From: Chiridota heheva
Lineage: Eukaryota; Echinodermata; Holothuroidea; Apodida; Chiridotidae
DNA: 64,000 bases
Assembly (NCBI GenBank): GCA_020152595.1
Contig: JAIGNY010003771.1
Span: forward strand, 365,001-429,000
Reading direction: 5' to 3'
In this document: piece after piece, positions 47,576 through 60,560 of the stretch
How positions within the stretch are numbered: position 1 is the first letter of the stretch
Layout: every line of letters starts with the position of its first letter
Translations under genes and position numbers: made by a program
The notes under the pieces: model-generated
The model's database searches: none
Told to the model about the DNA's origin: nothing
What the model saw: the letters and a program-made list of their open reading frames with translations, nothing else

Positions 47576-49538
47576 TTTGTAAAGATATATTTTGCCAATC
47601 TTCTAAAAAATTAAAATTTAAAATTTCTGGTATTATTTTTAAAATGTCAGCACATTTATGTAAAGTTAAGTGTTAAAGTTTCAATAATTGTGTCATTTAC
47701 AACTGAACATAGATTTTAAAATTAAGATATTACAAAAAATGGTGTTTTCTGTGAGTCTGTACGACTTGCTGTGTTTTTACCATTCAGTTAATTTAGAAAC
47801 AAAAGTGCCAAATGTAAGCATGTTTGTACTCTATTATGACCAGTCTCGTTCAAATCTTTTATTTCCCTGATAGGAAGAAATGTGTCTGTATGTCTCATAC
47901 GACGGTACGACATGTATGGAATAGCCCAAAATTGTGTTTTGGAATCTGTGAGATTGTATTAGTACTGCTACCTCTCAGATTGAAAAAAAATATGTGTCAC
48001 ACATACCATTGCTTCAACATCATCATTGTTTGGAACTCACAGCTGTGCTTTTAATGCTTCAGTCAGTGAACTGTCCAAATCTTTGTGTTTTTACATGTAG
48101 TGTATGTTGACTTTAACCAAGTTTTCATCTATACAGCACACCGTTTTGCCTGATATCCTGTCATTTTTTAAAGTGCAAAGTATGATTCCCATTTTCATCT
48201 CAAGTACGTATTATATTCATCTATCATGCACTGCTGCCAAAACTACCGTACAGTATGCACCGCTACATGATATAATTCTTGAATGGGAGGTATCTTAATA
48301 TGGTCTGAATGACCAGTTTAGTCAGAAATACGTCACGGTCAATAACAGAATTGGTTGGATTGAAACTCTGGCACCTGACCTTCAGCATATTTGAATCCTA
48401 GATGCCCATGATTGAAGTTCATAATTAAACAAAAAAGTATAAAAACTTGTTGTATACCTTTACAAGTATTTACATGTAGAGTGTGAGCTAGTGGAAGTGG
48501 CATATGTCTAAGGGGGCTTTGAGAGCTTATCCCCTCCTCCAAAAAGCATGTTGTCAAAGCAATAAATATAATCTAATGAATTATCACATGAATCATATGC
48601 ATCCTCCATTTTTGACCAGACTACAATTTTCGACCAAGAATCTTAAATATTGGGGTTGAACCATAAAACTTCAATTTTATGTCACAAAAATTCAATTGTA
48701 GACCAAAAATCTCAATTTTGGAAAACAATGTAACTTAAAGCCTAAAATCTTCAAGTTTGTAGCAAAATCTACAAGTTTGTAGCAAAATCTACAACCTACT
48801 GTAGGACCAATAAGCTTCAATTTTGAACAAAGACAGGGAGGTGAACATCGTAATAAAAAGTATTTAAGGGAGCAAACTAAAAGCTAACCATGCATGCATG
48901 ATCCCGACTATTGGTGCTTATAGAATCAAGTTTTCTGTTTTGGGTCTCTTGCTTTTAGCAATCTTGTAGCTTGATTTGAACGTAATGTCTCCACGCAAGT
49001 CTTTATGTCAATTCTTAACTTATAGTCTGGTGGCTTAGGTTCCAATTTAGGAGAAATTGTGACATGCTGGATTAAAACACACAAACTTTCCACACTTGTC
49101 TTGGTCCCCTGGATTTAAATGAGAAGGGGTGCCTGCCTGGGTCATCCTGGGATCACGAAGTTCCAAGATGGTGCCAAAATTACTATGAATTACACATTGT
49201 AGCCTTGGAACAACCTCTTTCATGTATACTGAATATATAAAATGATATGTTAGAAACATTTAACTCTTTTAATGACTTGGCAGCTGCTTGTTTGAATACA
49301 CCCAACAAGGCTGCCACTAAGATCTCCCCAAAGTTGTATCATTATATGCATAGGCTGGTAAATTTAGCCCAATTGGGGTCAAACCTTATACCAATTACAA
49401 AATAATTTATTTGCCATCATGTACATGTAGTTCTTTGAGGTCCCCAGAGAAAAATTGAAAAAGATTGTAGAGAATATACCTAATTTGCATAGATTAAGAA
49501 TGGCCACCCTATACATATCATATATCGAGTATGGTGCC

Positions 49539-49683
49539 CAGTGGTGCAACAATAGGGTGGGAAGGGCGCCCCAAGCAAAAATCGAGATTTGGGGGCCCGA
49601 GCAATGACACTGCGACATGTTTGTTATTGGGCCCCTGACCTCTATATTCCCCATGGGCCTTTAAAATTCTAGTTCTACCACTA
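49539..49683. mobile_element. 145-bp hAT-type MITE
   Basis: It starts CAGTGGTGCAACAATAGGG and ends with the inverse of TAGTGGTAGAACTAG. ATGGTGCC (49531-49538) and ATGATGCC (49684-49691) form an 8-bp duplication with one mismatch. The interior is rich in GGGCCC words. Confidence 0.75.
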
Positions 49684-50754
49684 ATGATGCCTGTACAGTA
49701 TGAGAAACTATAGTACCAGAATAAAATTTGAAAGGAGTCTGCTGCTTCATAAACATGTAATATACTTTACAGAAATACATTCTTAATAACATTATGACAA
49801 GTACACAAGTATATTACATCAACATGTTGTAGAGAAAAACTTGCCTCAAAAATATATATTTTATTTCAATTTGGTGGTTTTCCAGTTAGATAATTCAGTA
49901 AAACACCCTACACAGTACATGCATATCTGCAAAAACTGTTGTGACCTCACAAATCAGATATGATGATGAAGGTAAGAGAATATTTAGTGATTTATGTTAA
50001 AACTTTATCATATTAAAATAATAAGTGAACAAAAACATCAAGAAAGAATCCAGAAGAATTGTTTACATGTTTCTTGCACAGCTAATTTAAAGGAATTCAA
50101 TTTTTGCCTATGATTGGTTCACTAGTGGAAACTCCAGTTTTCAAATAATTATTTCTTTTAAATAGGCCTACAAGGTAGGAAGCTGGAAACTTACATTAAG
50201 ACTCAAGGAAGTACCTTAAAATGTTTTAATGACAATCCACCCCCTTTTCATATATTCACTATGCCGTTTGTGAAACTTAAATGGGAAAGACAAGTTCTTT
50301 TTTGCCTGAGACAGTCGTTTTATACATTAAAATGTCTGTAAATGTATTTTTGTTTTTGTACTGAATAAGATCGTGCACATTCACAAAATTGGCATCATAT
50401 ATGATATCATAGGTACATTAGCCTAATTCCCTTTTCGTTGTACGCAAACATGGAATAAAACGATTTCATGACGTCCTTGAACGTGGGTGTAACCCCACTC
50501 ACCACCTCCAAAACAAAACAAAAAAATATGCTAAAAGGACTAGATTTTGAGGTAAAACGTTTCATGTGTGTGATGACGCTGTGAGACCTCTTCATAATCC
50601 TGAAGGTGATGTGATGTGATGTGTTTGTGACATACTGTATGGCAAGCATATTGAACTACTTTTCATCAGTTGTTTCATGTGAAACCATTTAATTTCTGTC
50701 CGAGTCAAAGCAGGTTTTTATAGGAAGAGAGGAGGATGCTGACGACAAACTAGC

Positions 50755-51025
50755 TGGCTACTGATGAAGATGTTTGAGATCAAATCCAGGGCTTTAAAAC
50801 CAACCAAGGCTCCAGGGCCAGATAAGGTGTGCAAAAAAATACTGAAATTAATGGCCCTTGAAATTTGTAGCTCTCTTGCCAAGATTTTTAACAATTCCCT
50901 GGAAGAAGGATTTGCTCTATGATGACTGGTGTGAAATAAATGTAACACCAATTTTTCAAAAGGGATTAAATTGTGAACCATGTAATTATCATCCTATTAG
51001 CCCTGACATCAATGGCTTGTAAAGT
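50755..51025 (+). pseudogene. CR1-like LINE reverse-transcriptase N-terminal fragment
   Basis: A broken + strand frame reads RALKPTKAPGPDKVCKKIL, then SSLAKIFNNSLEEG, then after a frame change W.EINVTPIFQKG and CNYHPIS. These are the ordered hallmarks of the start of CR1-type RT domains. It ends just where the other LINE fragment in this window (8815) begins in the protein, but the two are separate insertions. 51030-52380 holds no gene I can support. Confidence 0.8.
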
Positions 51026-52394
51026 AAAAGAAGCAAAAGTTTAATTATAAAAGGCATCTGTCTTAGCTCTGCAGTGTAAAACAAAAAAAACATATAACAA
51101 AAGACACACACCAGAATCAGATATACATGTATAACATAATTAACACTATACGTTACAACATAAATTAGTTAACAAATAAGAGTAATAGAATTGGGACAAG
51201 CCTACAGTACAACTTTTCTAACCCAAGTCCGATCTAAAGTAAATATATTAAATACAAATTGCTATATCTACATGTAACTTAATGCAGTATAAATATGCTT
51301 CCCGACTCATTCCGACAGTCAGTTCCTTCCCACCCCTTTGTATCTGCCTGGAACATTTGTGTCACATGCTGTACAACAAAAGCTATTTAAAGATATATGA
51401 CAGACCTAACATCAACACGAGCTTCAATGGATTAAAATGTACTGAAAACCATGACAACAGCAAATAATCCCATCAGTTGGAAATTTACCATTTTAAAACT
51501 TAAATACTGTACCAAATTAGTATTAATTGCACAATACTGTGTGACCTCAGTTCAGCTCAGGTTAACACATTGTTTTTAGGTTCTTTCCACAAATATATTG
51601 CATGGAAGAAGTTGACTACAGTGAAAAGAAAATTCAATATTATTATAACCTTCACTCAACTTTAACAGCAGACGCAATTTGAGAACCTATGATATTTGAT
51701 ATTTGGGAAGGAAAAATTCCAAGCTGTATTCCTTTCCATAAATCATCACTTTTCTAAAAATCTATAAATTGCTTTTGTAAAGATGCTCTTTCATCTAGGT
51801 ATAAATCTCTATCTGTCTGTACCTTCAATCAAGCTGGAAGTAAAAGCATATGGTTTTTTTCTTTTATTTAAGGTTTTCATATAACTTCATCTGTCAACTA
51901 GTTATAAAGAGGAATTTGCTGGTACAGTACATCTGGGCATAAAGTATGGTTATGGTTTCTTAATTCATAAATGATGAAATATGTAATACCTGTTATTATA
52001 ATTGAGAATAGTTTGTTATGGATAAAACATCTGCCACTCATACATGGTCAGTCCAGGAGACATTTGATATTACCAGTGGTTTAGCCAGGATTGATGACCT
52101 TGACTTTTCTTGAAGAACAAAAAATAAGAAAAGGGTCATCACTTGAAAATCTGGACATGTTTAGCATATTTTCTGGACCTTTTTTTTATATTTTATATTT
52201 TACTTTTTGGGGTGTTATATTAACTTCAGACACTTCGGCCTGTGGTTACATCCATGATTACAGACGCTATGCAGCCGTTTAGTTGATGACATGTAATATG
52301 ACTACACAGAAGGCAAAGTAATGCTCTTATATCATATACTGTACAATGCTAGATTTTGTTGATGTGGATTGTGTTCTTTCCCTCCAAGTTGAAA

Positions 52395-52605
52395 TCTGCA
52401 ATGTCTCAATATCAACTGGTCTCAATATTAACTGGTCTCAATATCAACTGGTCTCAATATCAACTGGTCTCAATATCAACTGGTCTCAATATTAACTGGT
52501 TTTAATATCAACTGTTCTCAATATCAATTGGTCTCAATATCAACTGGTCTCAATATCAACTGGTCTTAATATCAACTGGTCTCAATATCAAATAGTCAAT
52601 ATTTT
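52395..52605. repeat. 16-bp minisatellite (TCTCAATATCAACTGG)n
   Basis: About 12 units ending just before the 3' LTR of the Gypsy element. Confidence 0.9.
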
Positions 52606-52615
52606 GACGTACAGC

Positions 52616-53101
52616 AATTTCCTTGCTGTGGTAGTGTTTCCATTACTCAGACAGGGTTGTTGGCTCCTAATTTTGCTAAAGAAAACAAACGTCAATAAAA
52701 GAAAACCCAGAAACACATCAACCTGCAGTTAACAAAATCTATTGCTGACTACTCCGTCTGGAATTTATCAAACAGAAAGTACAACCGATAAACATTAATT
52801 AGAAAATAAAGCAAAGGAGCTGGAACGGAATCAAACTAAAAACTACCCTAAAAAATGTGTTAACATTCATTTATATACCGGTTGCAAAATTAACATTTCA
52901 AACAACAATTCATAATAGGCAAAACAATTTTACATAACTTACATATATGTCTTCTTTGTTAAACCTTTATCTAAATTCCAAGTGAAACATAAACATAAGC
53001 AAATGAATTCAATAAAACAATACATCTTTTAAACAAAACAAGAATTCATACTCCTCTGGTGGAATGTGGCGTCGGGATCCACAATTATTCCACATGTCAC
53101 A
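52616..53101 (-). repeat. 3' LTR of the Gypsy element
   Basis: On - it starts TGTGACATGTGGAATAATTG at 53101, directly after a purine run (GGGGGAA, 53102-53108) that fits a polypurine tract. It ends at about 52616 with GGAAATTGCTGTACGTCA. The inner ~370 bp match the 5' LTR with many substitutions. Confidence 0.75.
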
Positions 53102-53679
53102 TTCCCCCGTACTTAGATTTTGCCATATGTTTCATATGGAAATAACAAATATCTTTGCTAAACGTAATGGAATTTAATAAGATGGAAAATTTACTGAGCA
53201 TATATCTTGTCCTTCGCAAATGAAAATTGAAAATAAATTGAATGTTTGATGTCTTATCAAATCAAAACAAATTATAAGTTCTATTCAAAAGTCCATCCAT
53301 GGCAAGGAAAGTCCAACTTAAATCCATCGACATGGTGCTGGGTCTCGTTATCGAAGAAATCAGAAAATCCCTGAGGGTTGGGTTTCACGGCGGCCAATGT
53401 CCACCTGGTGGAATTATTCTACCCCCGGCTGGCAGGTTAGCGTATTCAGGCGGTACGAAAAACTGGTTATGGGGTCCACAGTTGGTTCGAAGGGTTCCTA
53501 CTGGACACTCCAGAGTGTGAGTGCCTGATGTGCATGACAGCCGAAAGCCTTTGGTGTCGAATTCAACATATGTTGTTGCTAAGTTCCAAGTTTCTCTGAA
53601 ATCCTAAGGCTGCAGTTTCTGTAGTCTGAGCAGCTTCATCCTTTAACTCTGACTTCTGAGGGCTGTTTAGCAGAATCTA

Positions 53680-54215
53680 AATCTTATCCGTAATGGAGTA
53701 CAGCTGGTCATTGATCCTCATTTTGCTCCCTTTTCCGATGGTCAAACAATCACTGTCAGTTTGTGCCTCAGCATCCCGCTTATCTAGTACCTCATTCAGG
53801 AAATCGTCAAGGGGATCTGGATGGAGACTGATCATGTCAGGTGAGAGTTGGGTTTCATCAGATGGCTGACGTTGGCTGGGGCGAGCAGAATAAAGGAAAG
53901 TTCTTTGCCTCGCATCGGTGTGGTTGCGGACACAACTTTCATAGTTACGATCTGTTGATGTTCTAGAGTGGGCTTCCTCCACCTGAAAATTCCCTCTGCA
54001 TGCACTAACTTCACATCCCTTCTTAAAAGGCGGCATCGCACTTTGGACACAACTCCGTTTTTCTTATTCCTTGTACGGACAACTGGTCCTACTAAGATGA
54101 CGAATTCAGTTGAAATGTCGACTGAATGTTTTGCCACACGGGTAACAGTTGTAACCAGGCATTATAACTTCACAAGTTCTGCAGTTGTTCACAGCATTAA
54201 CGATAGATTCAGAGT
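53680..54215 (-). pseudogene. post-integrase ORF with C2H2 zinc-finger remnants
   Basis: On - near 54150 one frame reads YNCYPCGKTFSRHFN, then a stop exactly where the finger leucine belongs, then IRHLSRTSC: a C2H2/C2HC finger in normal spacing. About 75 nt on, CPKCDAAF begins a second finger, continued in a shifted frame with RRDVKLVHAE. A 119-codon frame (54036-53677) follows with acidic/serine-rich sequence. It lies between the integrase C-terminus and the polypurine tract, where Ty3/Gypsy elements usually have little coding. Confidence 0.45.
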
Positions 54216-54919
54216 GATACAGCACAACACAATCTCCTCTATTTCAGTCGAGAAACGCGTTCCAGTCATTTTTTCCATTAAAAAGGACTTTCAAAGCTTC
54301 ACCACCTACTTCTTCGTTTTCACCACATGTCCTGCTCCAAATTGATTCCATGAAACAAAAACAATACCTCTGCATGTACCCATATCTACCGTACATGCTT
54401 TAGAATTTTATACCTCTAAACTCCAATTCAAATCATCCATTCAAACATTCCAGAGTTTTCCCTCAATAGGAGCAGTTCCATTCATGTAGCGCAACAAAAT
54501 GCCGTCCTCTCTCAAATGAAAAAGATTCCTTTCTTCTCCGTAAACAAAGAAGTGTCCACAGAAACAAAAAACCTTCCCTGTTTTAATGGTTTCTTTTGAA
54601 ATGCACAATACTTCATTTAGAATTCTGTCCCGGACTGCATTTCGTATTAATTCAATACGAAAGTCTTTCTGGCATCTTCAGCAAGCAACCTCCTTTCGAT
54701 CTTTTTGCAGCATGTCCTGTTTTACACCATTCAATTGTTTTTGTCCTTGTCTCCGAAATACCTTTGCTTGAATTATCCATGGAACATTTCAATGGCGATC
54801 CCCTGGGAGCTTTTGAGGGTCATTTACTTGAATCTGCTCCTGCACATTCAGTTGCATCTGGAGCGCTTGGGTGTTAGGCTTTATCCAGAAAAGTTTTCCG
54901 CTATGTGAGATCTTGCCCG

Positions 54920-55870
54920 CCATTGTATGGTTCAAGTCTGTTTGAATAGACAACTATAGGCTTACACCGGGGACGTTTGACAATGTGATAGGTTACGTTC
55001 AAAAGTTTTGCAACTATTGCATAAAGTCCATTCCAGCTTGGTTGTAGCTTTGGACTCGGACCAATTTTTTGCTGGGGCTGGTTAAGCCAGACCCCACTTC
55101 CCCACGCTGTAAGGTTTCCAACTGTTCGTCCACTTTTTTTGTCTTGTCATGGTGCACTTCAGGTGTTCACAAACTGAATTATAAGTTTAATTAAGCTCCT
55201 GACGGAGGCGTTGAATATACTGCACATCGGGTCACGAGTCAGCGTCTTCTGGGTAAGGCACAGGTGGTGGACCTGTTAAAACATCTAGTTTTATTTCCCA
55301 TCCCAGCATCAACATGTTTGGTGTACATTTGGTAGAGTCATGTTCAGTCGAGCGATATGCCATAGTCAAATATGGCAGGCATGGTTCCAATCTCTTTGGT
55401 GATCAGCGACATAGGCATGAAGCATCGCCTCCATTGTTGCATTGAAATGTTTGATCATTCTAGCAGATTGTGGGTGAAACGGTGTAGTCCTCGTCTTCGT
55501 GATGTCAAAAAGAAGGTACATGGGTCTAAATAACCAGGATTCGAACTTCCTCCCTTGGAACGTAAAAATTTCTTGTGGCGTACCAAAACGGCATACAAAC
55601 TGCTCCACAAACGGGTCTGCAACAGTTTCTGCAGTATGATCTGGTAGTGGAAATGCCGCAGTCCATCTGGTAAAATAATCACCAACCACAAGTATAAATC
55701 TATTTCCTCGGTCCGTAGTAGGGAACGGACCTGCAATGTCCATGGCGACACATTTTAATAGAGCACCCACTTGATACTTCTTCATTGGCGCACGTTTTCG
55801 TCTGACTGGTCTTTTATTTCGAGCACAACCATCACAACCAAGACAATACTCGTCATGATGAAATAACCAT
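54920..55870 (-). pseudogene. Gypsy integrase core and C-terminal domain
   Basis: Integrase inserts the cDNA into host DNA. CLGCDGCARNK near 55835 is the CC half of the HHCC zinc domain. The catalytic core follows (55785-55366): AMDIAGPFPTTDRGNRFILV, DYFTRWTAAFPL, FVCRFGTPQEIF and HPQSARMIKHFNATM, the last carrying the N/E region with substitutions. The C-terminal GPSPKLQPSWNGLYAIV segment (a GPY/F-like module) is at about 55075-55010. Frame breaks separate these parts. Confidence 0.85.
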
Positions 55871-55879
55871 CCTTATGAA

Positions 55880-56325
55880 GAATGGTCCATCAATCATTCA
55901 TGGGTTTTGCACAAAGTCCTCCCAAGCATATAATGTATATTTTTATTTAGGCTCTGCCAAGGACTAATCTGATTTGTATCACTGAACAGCAGTTATGTAG
56001 CAAGCTACATAAGATGAATGACCTATTGTGTACAGTGTAACAGTAGCTGTGCTGACAAGTGAACTGTGAATAGACTATGAAGATGTTATCAGATAAGAAG
56101 GTATATATTACCCCTGTGTTGTGTATGGTGTAACAATAGCTGGATGCTAGCCAATGATGTGTGAAGAGTCTCCCTTGAATGGTGTGGATTACCCCTGATT
56201 TTGTGAAAATCGGGGGTGTCGGGTTGGAGGTCTAAGGGCCAAAAATTCTTAATGTGTAAATAAATGCCTAATATTCTTCCAATAAACATGTGTCCTTTTT
56301 GCACGGTTCCATGTTTTCTTGATTT
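55880..56325. mobile_element. ~430-bp insertion splitting the integrase zinc domain
   Basis: On - the HH half (LHDCKTAGHLEIKKTW, near 56370-56325) and the CC half (near 55835) of the integrase zinc domain should be about 25 residues apart but are separated by about 430 bp of AT-rich non-coding sequence. It contains two related TGTGTAxxGTGTAACAxTAGCTG phrases (56030 and 56115). Boundaries are approximate and no duplication is defined. Confidence 0.5.
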
Positions 56326-56394
56326 CTAAATGCCCAGCAGTTTTGCAATCATGGAGCTGATACATGGCTTGGCTTTTCAAGGACTCAGATACCT

Positions 56395-57151
56395 CTAGGA
56401 TATAAGTAACATATTTCCCAGTACAATCTTCTCATTTGATGTACAATATGTTGTCTTGAAGACAAAATTTCTCCGTACGTGCCCACCAGAATTTGAAATC
56501 TGCTTTCCGTTCACTGATTTAATCCCATGGCAGCTTATTTCCTTTAGCTTTGAGAACATCAATAAAATACTTAAAAGTTGTCTCTCCTCTTTGAACTCGC
56601 AGGAGTTCTTCCACATTCCACATTCCACTCATCGAAATCTAATAAAAGATCAGGTTTGTCTTCATTTCCAGATGGAGTGATTTCTGTGACTATTCTACGT
56701 TTTACTTTCCCAAGGCTCCCAGTGGTCTGATTGGACATTGAATGTGTGAGATGTTCTGTTAAAGTTTGCTCCACATGTGATTGCTCTGTGGAAGACTCCA
56801 CATCGCGTCTATCAACATCCAACTCCGTATGGAGTTCACTTGGGATGACGAGTAATTCTTGTCACTTTCATCAAAAGACGCTATTTTTGGAGGGTAAGGG
56901 GGAAAAGGGGGTAGGGCTTGCGTGCCATGGTGGCTCTTTCTGCACATGGAGAGTCGACTGGAGTTCATTTCCACACCCACACTGGTTGCAAGGGATCCTG
57001 GAAAGAGCATCAGCATTCTGGTGTCATTTTCCAGGATGATGTTCAACCTGGAACTCGAAAGACGATAATTTCTCGATCCATCTTGCAATTTTCCCCACTG
57101 GTTCCGCAAGCATGAATGATTAGTGCGAAGGACAAACTTTCTTCCTATCAA
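56395..57151 (-). pseudogene. Gypsy RNase H C-terminal part and linker to integrase
   Basis: IGRKFVLRTNHSCLRNQ near 57145 matches the RNase H ..G+.F.L.TDH..L region, followed in another frame by the P.G..NADALSR-type end near 57020-56990. The linker frame at 56628-56395 carries the LL..QRGD and LPW....G motifs that normally sit before the integrase zinc domain. Confidence 0.7.
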
Positions 57152-57154
57152 GTA

Positions 57155-57385
57155 GTGCTTAAAATGCTCACCCCTTCTCTCTCTACATTATTTTTTCACC
57201 CATACACCTCTCTCGATCCCAGATATCTGGCTTTTAGTTCTCGTGTTTCTCTCAATCTCCCTCTGTTTATTCTCCTTCCTACTTCTGGAATGATCTAACC
57301 TCTCAGGCACAATTTGACCCTTGCTCTTGTGGTGCCGTTAAACTCTCATCAAACAAGCAAACAAAGTATATCGCGGCTAATAGCT
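57155..57385 (+). mobile_element. SINE-like or LINE-tail insertion in RNase H
   Basis: This interrupts the RNase H frame. It ends TGGTGCCGTTAAACTCTCATC with AAACAAGCAAACAAAG, the same tail as 23160-23235. The body is CT-rich (CTCTCTCTACATT, CCTCTCTCGATCCC). Promoter boxes were not identified. Confidence 0.5.
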
Positions 57386-57411
57386 CTTTCCGGGTGGTAC
57401 AATAGTTCCTT

Positions 57412-58657
57412 TCAGATTTCGTGAAGAGTCTGCTCCCATATCTCATACATATCCTGTATCTGAGATAGAACTGCTCCTATTCCAAATTGACTTGCATCAG
57501 TGTCTAAGATGAATGTCAAATCATTCACAGGATATGTTAAAACCGGAGCAGTTGAGAGCTCCATCTTGAGTGAAGAAAATGCTTGCTCACATTCATCAGT
57601 CCATTTAAACTGTTTTCCAGTACAAGTCAAAGAATAAAGGGGCTTCGCAATCGACGCAAAACCTCGAATGAATTTGCGGTAATACGACGCCAGCCCCAGA
57701 AAGCTCCTAACATCCTTTGCAATACAAAGAGCTGGACAATTGCGAATAGCATCTATTTTCTTTTGATCAGGTTGCACACCACTTTCTGACACTATATGCC
57801 CTAAAAAAAAATTACATGACACCGTAGCAGGACACACTTTGCTGTCTTCAACTTCAAAGCAGCATCAGCTACTCTCTGGAAAACGAGTTTTGAGTCTCTT
57901 GATGTGCTCATCAAAAGTACGAGCATGAACAATAATATCGTCTATGTACAGAACAGCACTTCCTATTAAAACCCTCTTAACACTCTCTCCATGAAATGCT
58001 GAAATGTGGCAGGAGCATTACACAAACCAAAAGGCATAATGGTGAATTCATACAGGCCGTTTTGTGTACAACGAAAGCTGTCTTCTCCCTATCCCCTTCC
58101 TCCATTGTGACTTGCCAGTATCCGCTGACTAAATCCAAGGTTGAAAACCATGTGGAACCAGAGGGTGCATCAATACTGTTGTATATTCTTGGGACAGGGT
58201 AGGTATCCTTTATCGTCACATTTAATTTACAATAATACATGCAGAATCTTACAGAACCATCTTTCTTTCTCACGAGAACTATTGGTGATGCCCATGGGCT
58301 GCATGGCGGTCTTATCACTCCTTCATGCAACATCTTCTGAGTTTGCTCTTTTGCTTCACTTTAATGATGTATAGGTAATCTTCTAGGATTTTGTGTAATT
58401 GATGTTTTTTTGGCAACATCTGTCTGTCTCAAATTTCCATGTGGGTAACTGAAAAAATCCTTGTACTTATTAAGAAGCTCAATGACTTGAGCTTGTTGTG
58501 ATTCATCTAAATTGTGACCGATCTTTTTCCACATCTCTTTTAAGTGATCCGGTATGTCTTCTACATTGTACTCATTCTTGAATTTACCCTCACTAGCTCC
58601 ATAACACCAGGTTACATGTTCTGACATACTGTAATTTGTCGCGTCTATTACCAACAT
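57412..58657 (-). pseudogene. Gypsy reverse transcriptase and start of RNase H
   Basis: RT copies the element RNA into DNA. Motifs in order on -: VIRPPCSPWASPIVLVRKKD, LNVTIKDTYPVPRI, FSTLDLVSGYWQV (first catalytic Asp), then AVLYIDDIIVHA near 57940 (the YxDD box), then FLGHIVSESGVQPDQKKI, SFLGLASYYRKFIRGFA, and FILDTDASQFGIGAVLSQ opening RNase H. Two frame changes separate the blocks. The upstream frame from 58657 is the usual protease-RT linker. Confidence 0.9.
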
Positions 58658-58786
58658 GTGCTACAAGTGGTTCACATGTTACGGGTTGTGAACCCTTATG
58701 AATGATCACATCCTCAGTTGGATAAAACACACGAAATGGAATCGTTTGTTGGGAGCAGTCGACTACTGCATGAGCGATGACATTGT

Positions 58787-59212
58787 TTAATGTTTTCTAG
58801 TAAATGAGTTCAGAGGTGCCAGCAGACCCCATTGGTTGTCTTCACATTTTAAACAGGCCCCTCTATTACCATTCACAGCCGCACCCAGAAGGACAGCTTC
58901 GTGTCCAGATGGAACAACAACTGCTTTCATAACCTTCATTCTAAATGTGCATGGAACACATACCGATTTTTGTAATGTCACTGTCTTTCTGCCAATTACC
59001 ATTACACCTTTCTCCCAATCGGTAGAGCAACGATTCTTTTGAAGAAAGTCAAGTCCAATAATAGCCTCTGATTCGATCTCTGCAACATGAACATCATGTC
59101 TAACCATCTCACTAGTTATCTCCATTGAAGCATTTATCTTGCTTATACTTCGCATTTTTGTATCATCCGCCAACCAAAATGTTTCCACATCATTTGTAAT
59201 TGATGGCCGCAA
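58787..59212 (-). pseudogene. Gypsy protease, C-terminal half
   Basis: AIIGLDFLQKNRCSTDW is the conserved retropepsin flap-to-end region. The active-site half is 1.4 kb away at about 60580-60660, so an insertion splits the domain. Confidence 0.7.
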
Positions 59213-60560
59213 TTCCTAGAAAAATTATGTGAAAACTTTGTGTAGCTTTGTGAACATTTGTGTAATTAACATAGGCCTAGGCATACACTAATGTTAATAA
59301 CCTATGTTGATTACAGGAATATTCACAAAGTTACACAGTTTCAAAGAATTTTCTGAAGAATTGCGGCCATGGAAGCGGTTTATATAAATATGTAGGCTGC
59401 ATATTTGAGTTTTGAAAGACTTTGGAGAGACAAAGGAGAAACATTTTGTGAATTAGTTCACATGAAAACTGTTGTAACCATAGTGATTATTTGAAGGAAT
59501 TTGAATTACTGAACTAAATGATGAGAGGGTATACCTCCCTAGTGGGTGGGCTTGAATTTAATGAAAATTTCTGATCTCGACGGTAATAGTTAAATGATAC
59601 GGACGTAGAGCTCTGTTTGAGGGTGATGAATTTCAATTCATGCTGGCTGTCTAAGCCAAGGTAGACCTGTATTATTGGTTTGGCCTATTACGGTGTGTTA
59701 GGGTAGGTCAACATTTTAACTTATAATAATTTGTTTAAGATGATAATTTTTATTGCATTTGATAAAGGCTTAGGGCCAGGAGGATCTTGATCTCAACCAG
59801 GCCTTCGATGGTAATGAGTAACTTTTCTCTGACTTCCAGAGAAGTCTGTGTTTCAGGTGGGAAGAATGTAACTTTGTAAATATTCACATAAATAACATAG
59901 GCGTAGGCATACACTAACGGTAATAACAATAGGGCTGTGGTATTAGCATTAGAATACGTAGGCTTGCCTTGAAGCATTCCCATTTTCCTTGCACTTATGT
60001 TGAAACTAAAACATTTAATTTACTTGTAAATAAGTGGCATCAGGTATCGCAAATCCTTAAAAAAAATGTCAAGAAATAAAATAAAAAGAACTTCTTTCCT
60101 CAATAAAATCGATGATCTGTTTGTCTGTGTTAGTTGTAAACATTCCTCATGTTTGGACCTATTGTTTCTATGGTTTGCCTCACGCGATGCTATGACGTCA
60201 CATATGTTTTTACAGCATGAGAGACTGTGTGTGAAGCATGTGTGTTCATCTGCAAGTGTGCGTGATGTGCGTGAAGAGTCAGTTTTAACAGTGAAAATAG
60301 GTTTAAATTTAAGTTTGATTTATTATAATTCTAAAAACCCATTTTACAGTAAATTAATTTGAGAGATGAGATGGAGATACAAGTGTGAGTGGACATGTCG
60401 GCAATTGTATGGTGTGTTGAATGAATTTGGATTGATTGAAAGATTCAGGTGATATTATTTTTATATAATACTGGCCAGTATTTAGTATTGTGCATTTAGT
60501 CTTTTCTTTTACTTAAATAGATTTTGTTTGTGAATCTCATTTTATCATTAGGAGAGAAAG
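59203..60560. mobile_element. ~1.35-kb insertion within the protease, with a short foldback at its edge
   Basis: Sequence between the two protease halves has no Gypsy homology. Its left edge holds an imperfect 170-bp foldback (59203-59373: GGCCGCAATTC ... GAATTGCGGCC) whose arms also pair through CTTTGTG and CATAGG words. The phrase ACATAGGCxTAGGCATACACTAA recurs near 59270 and 59895. A 98-codon + strand frame (60066-60362) has no recognised family. Confidence 0.5.
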
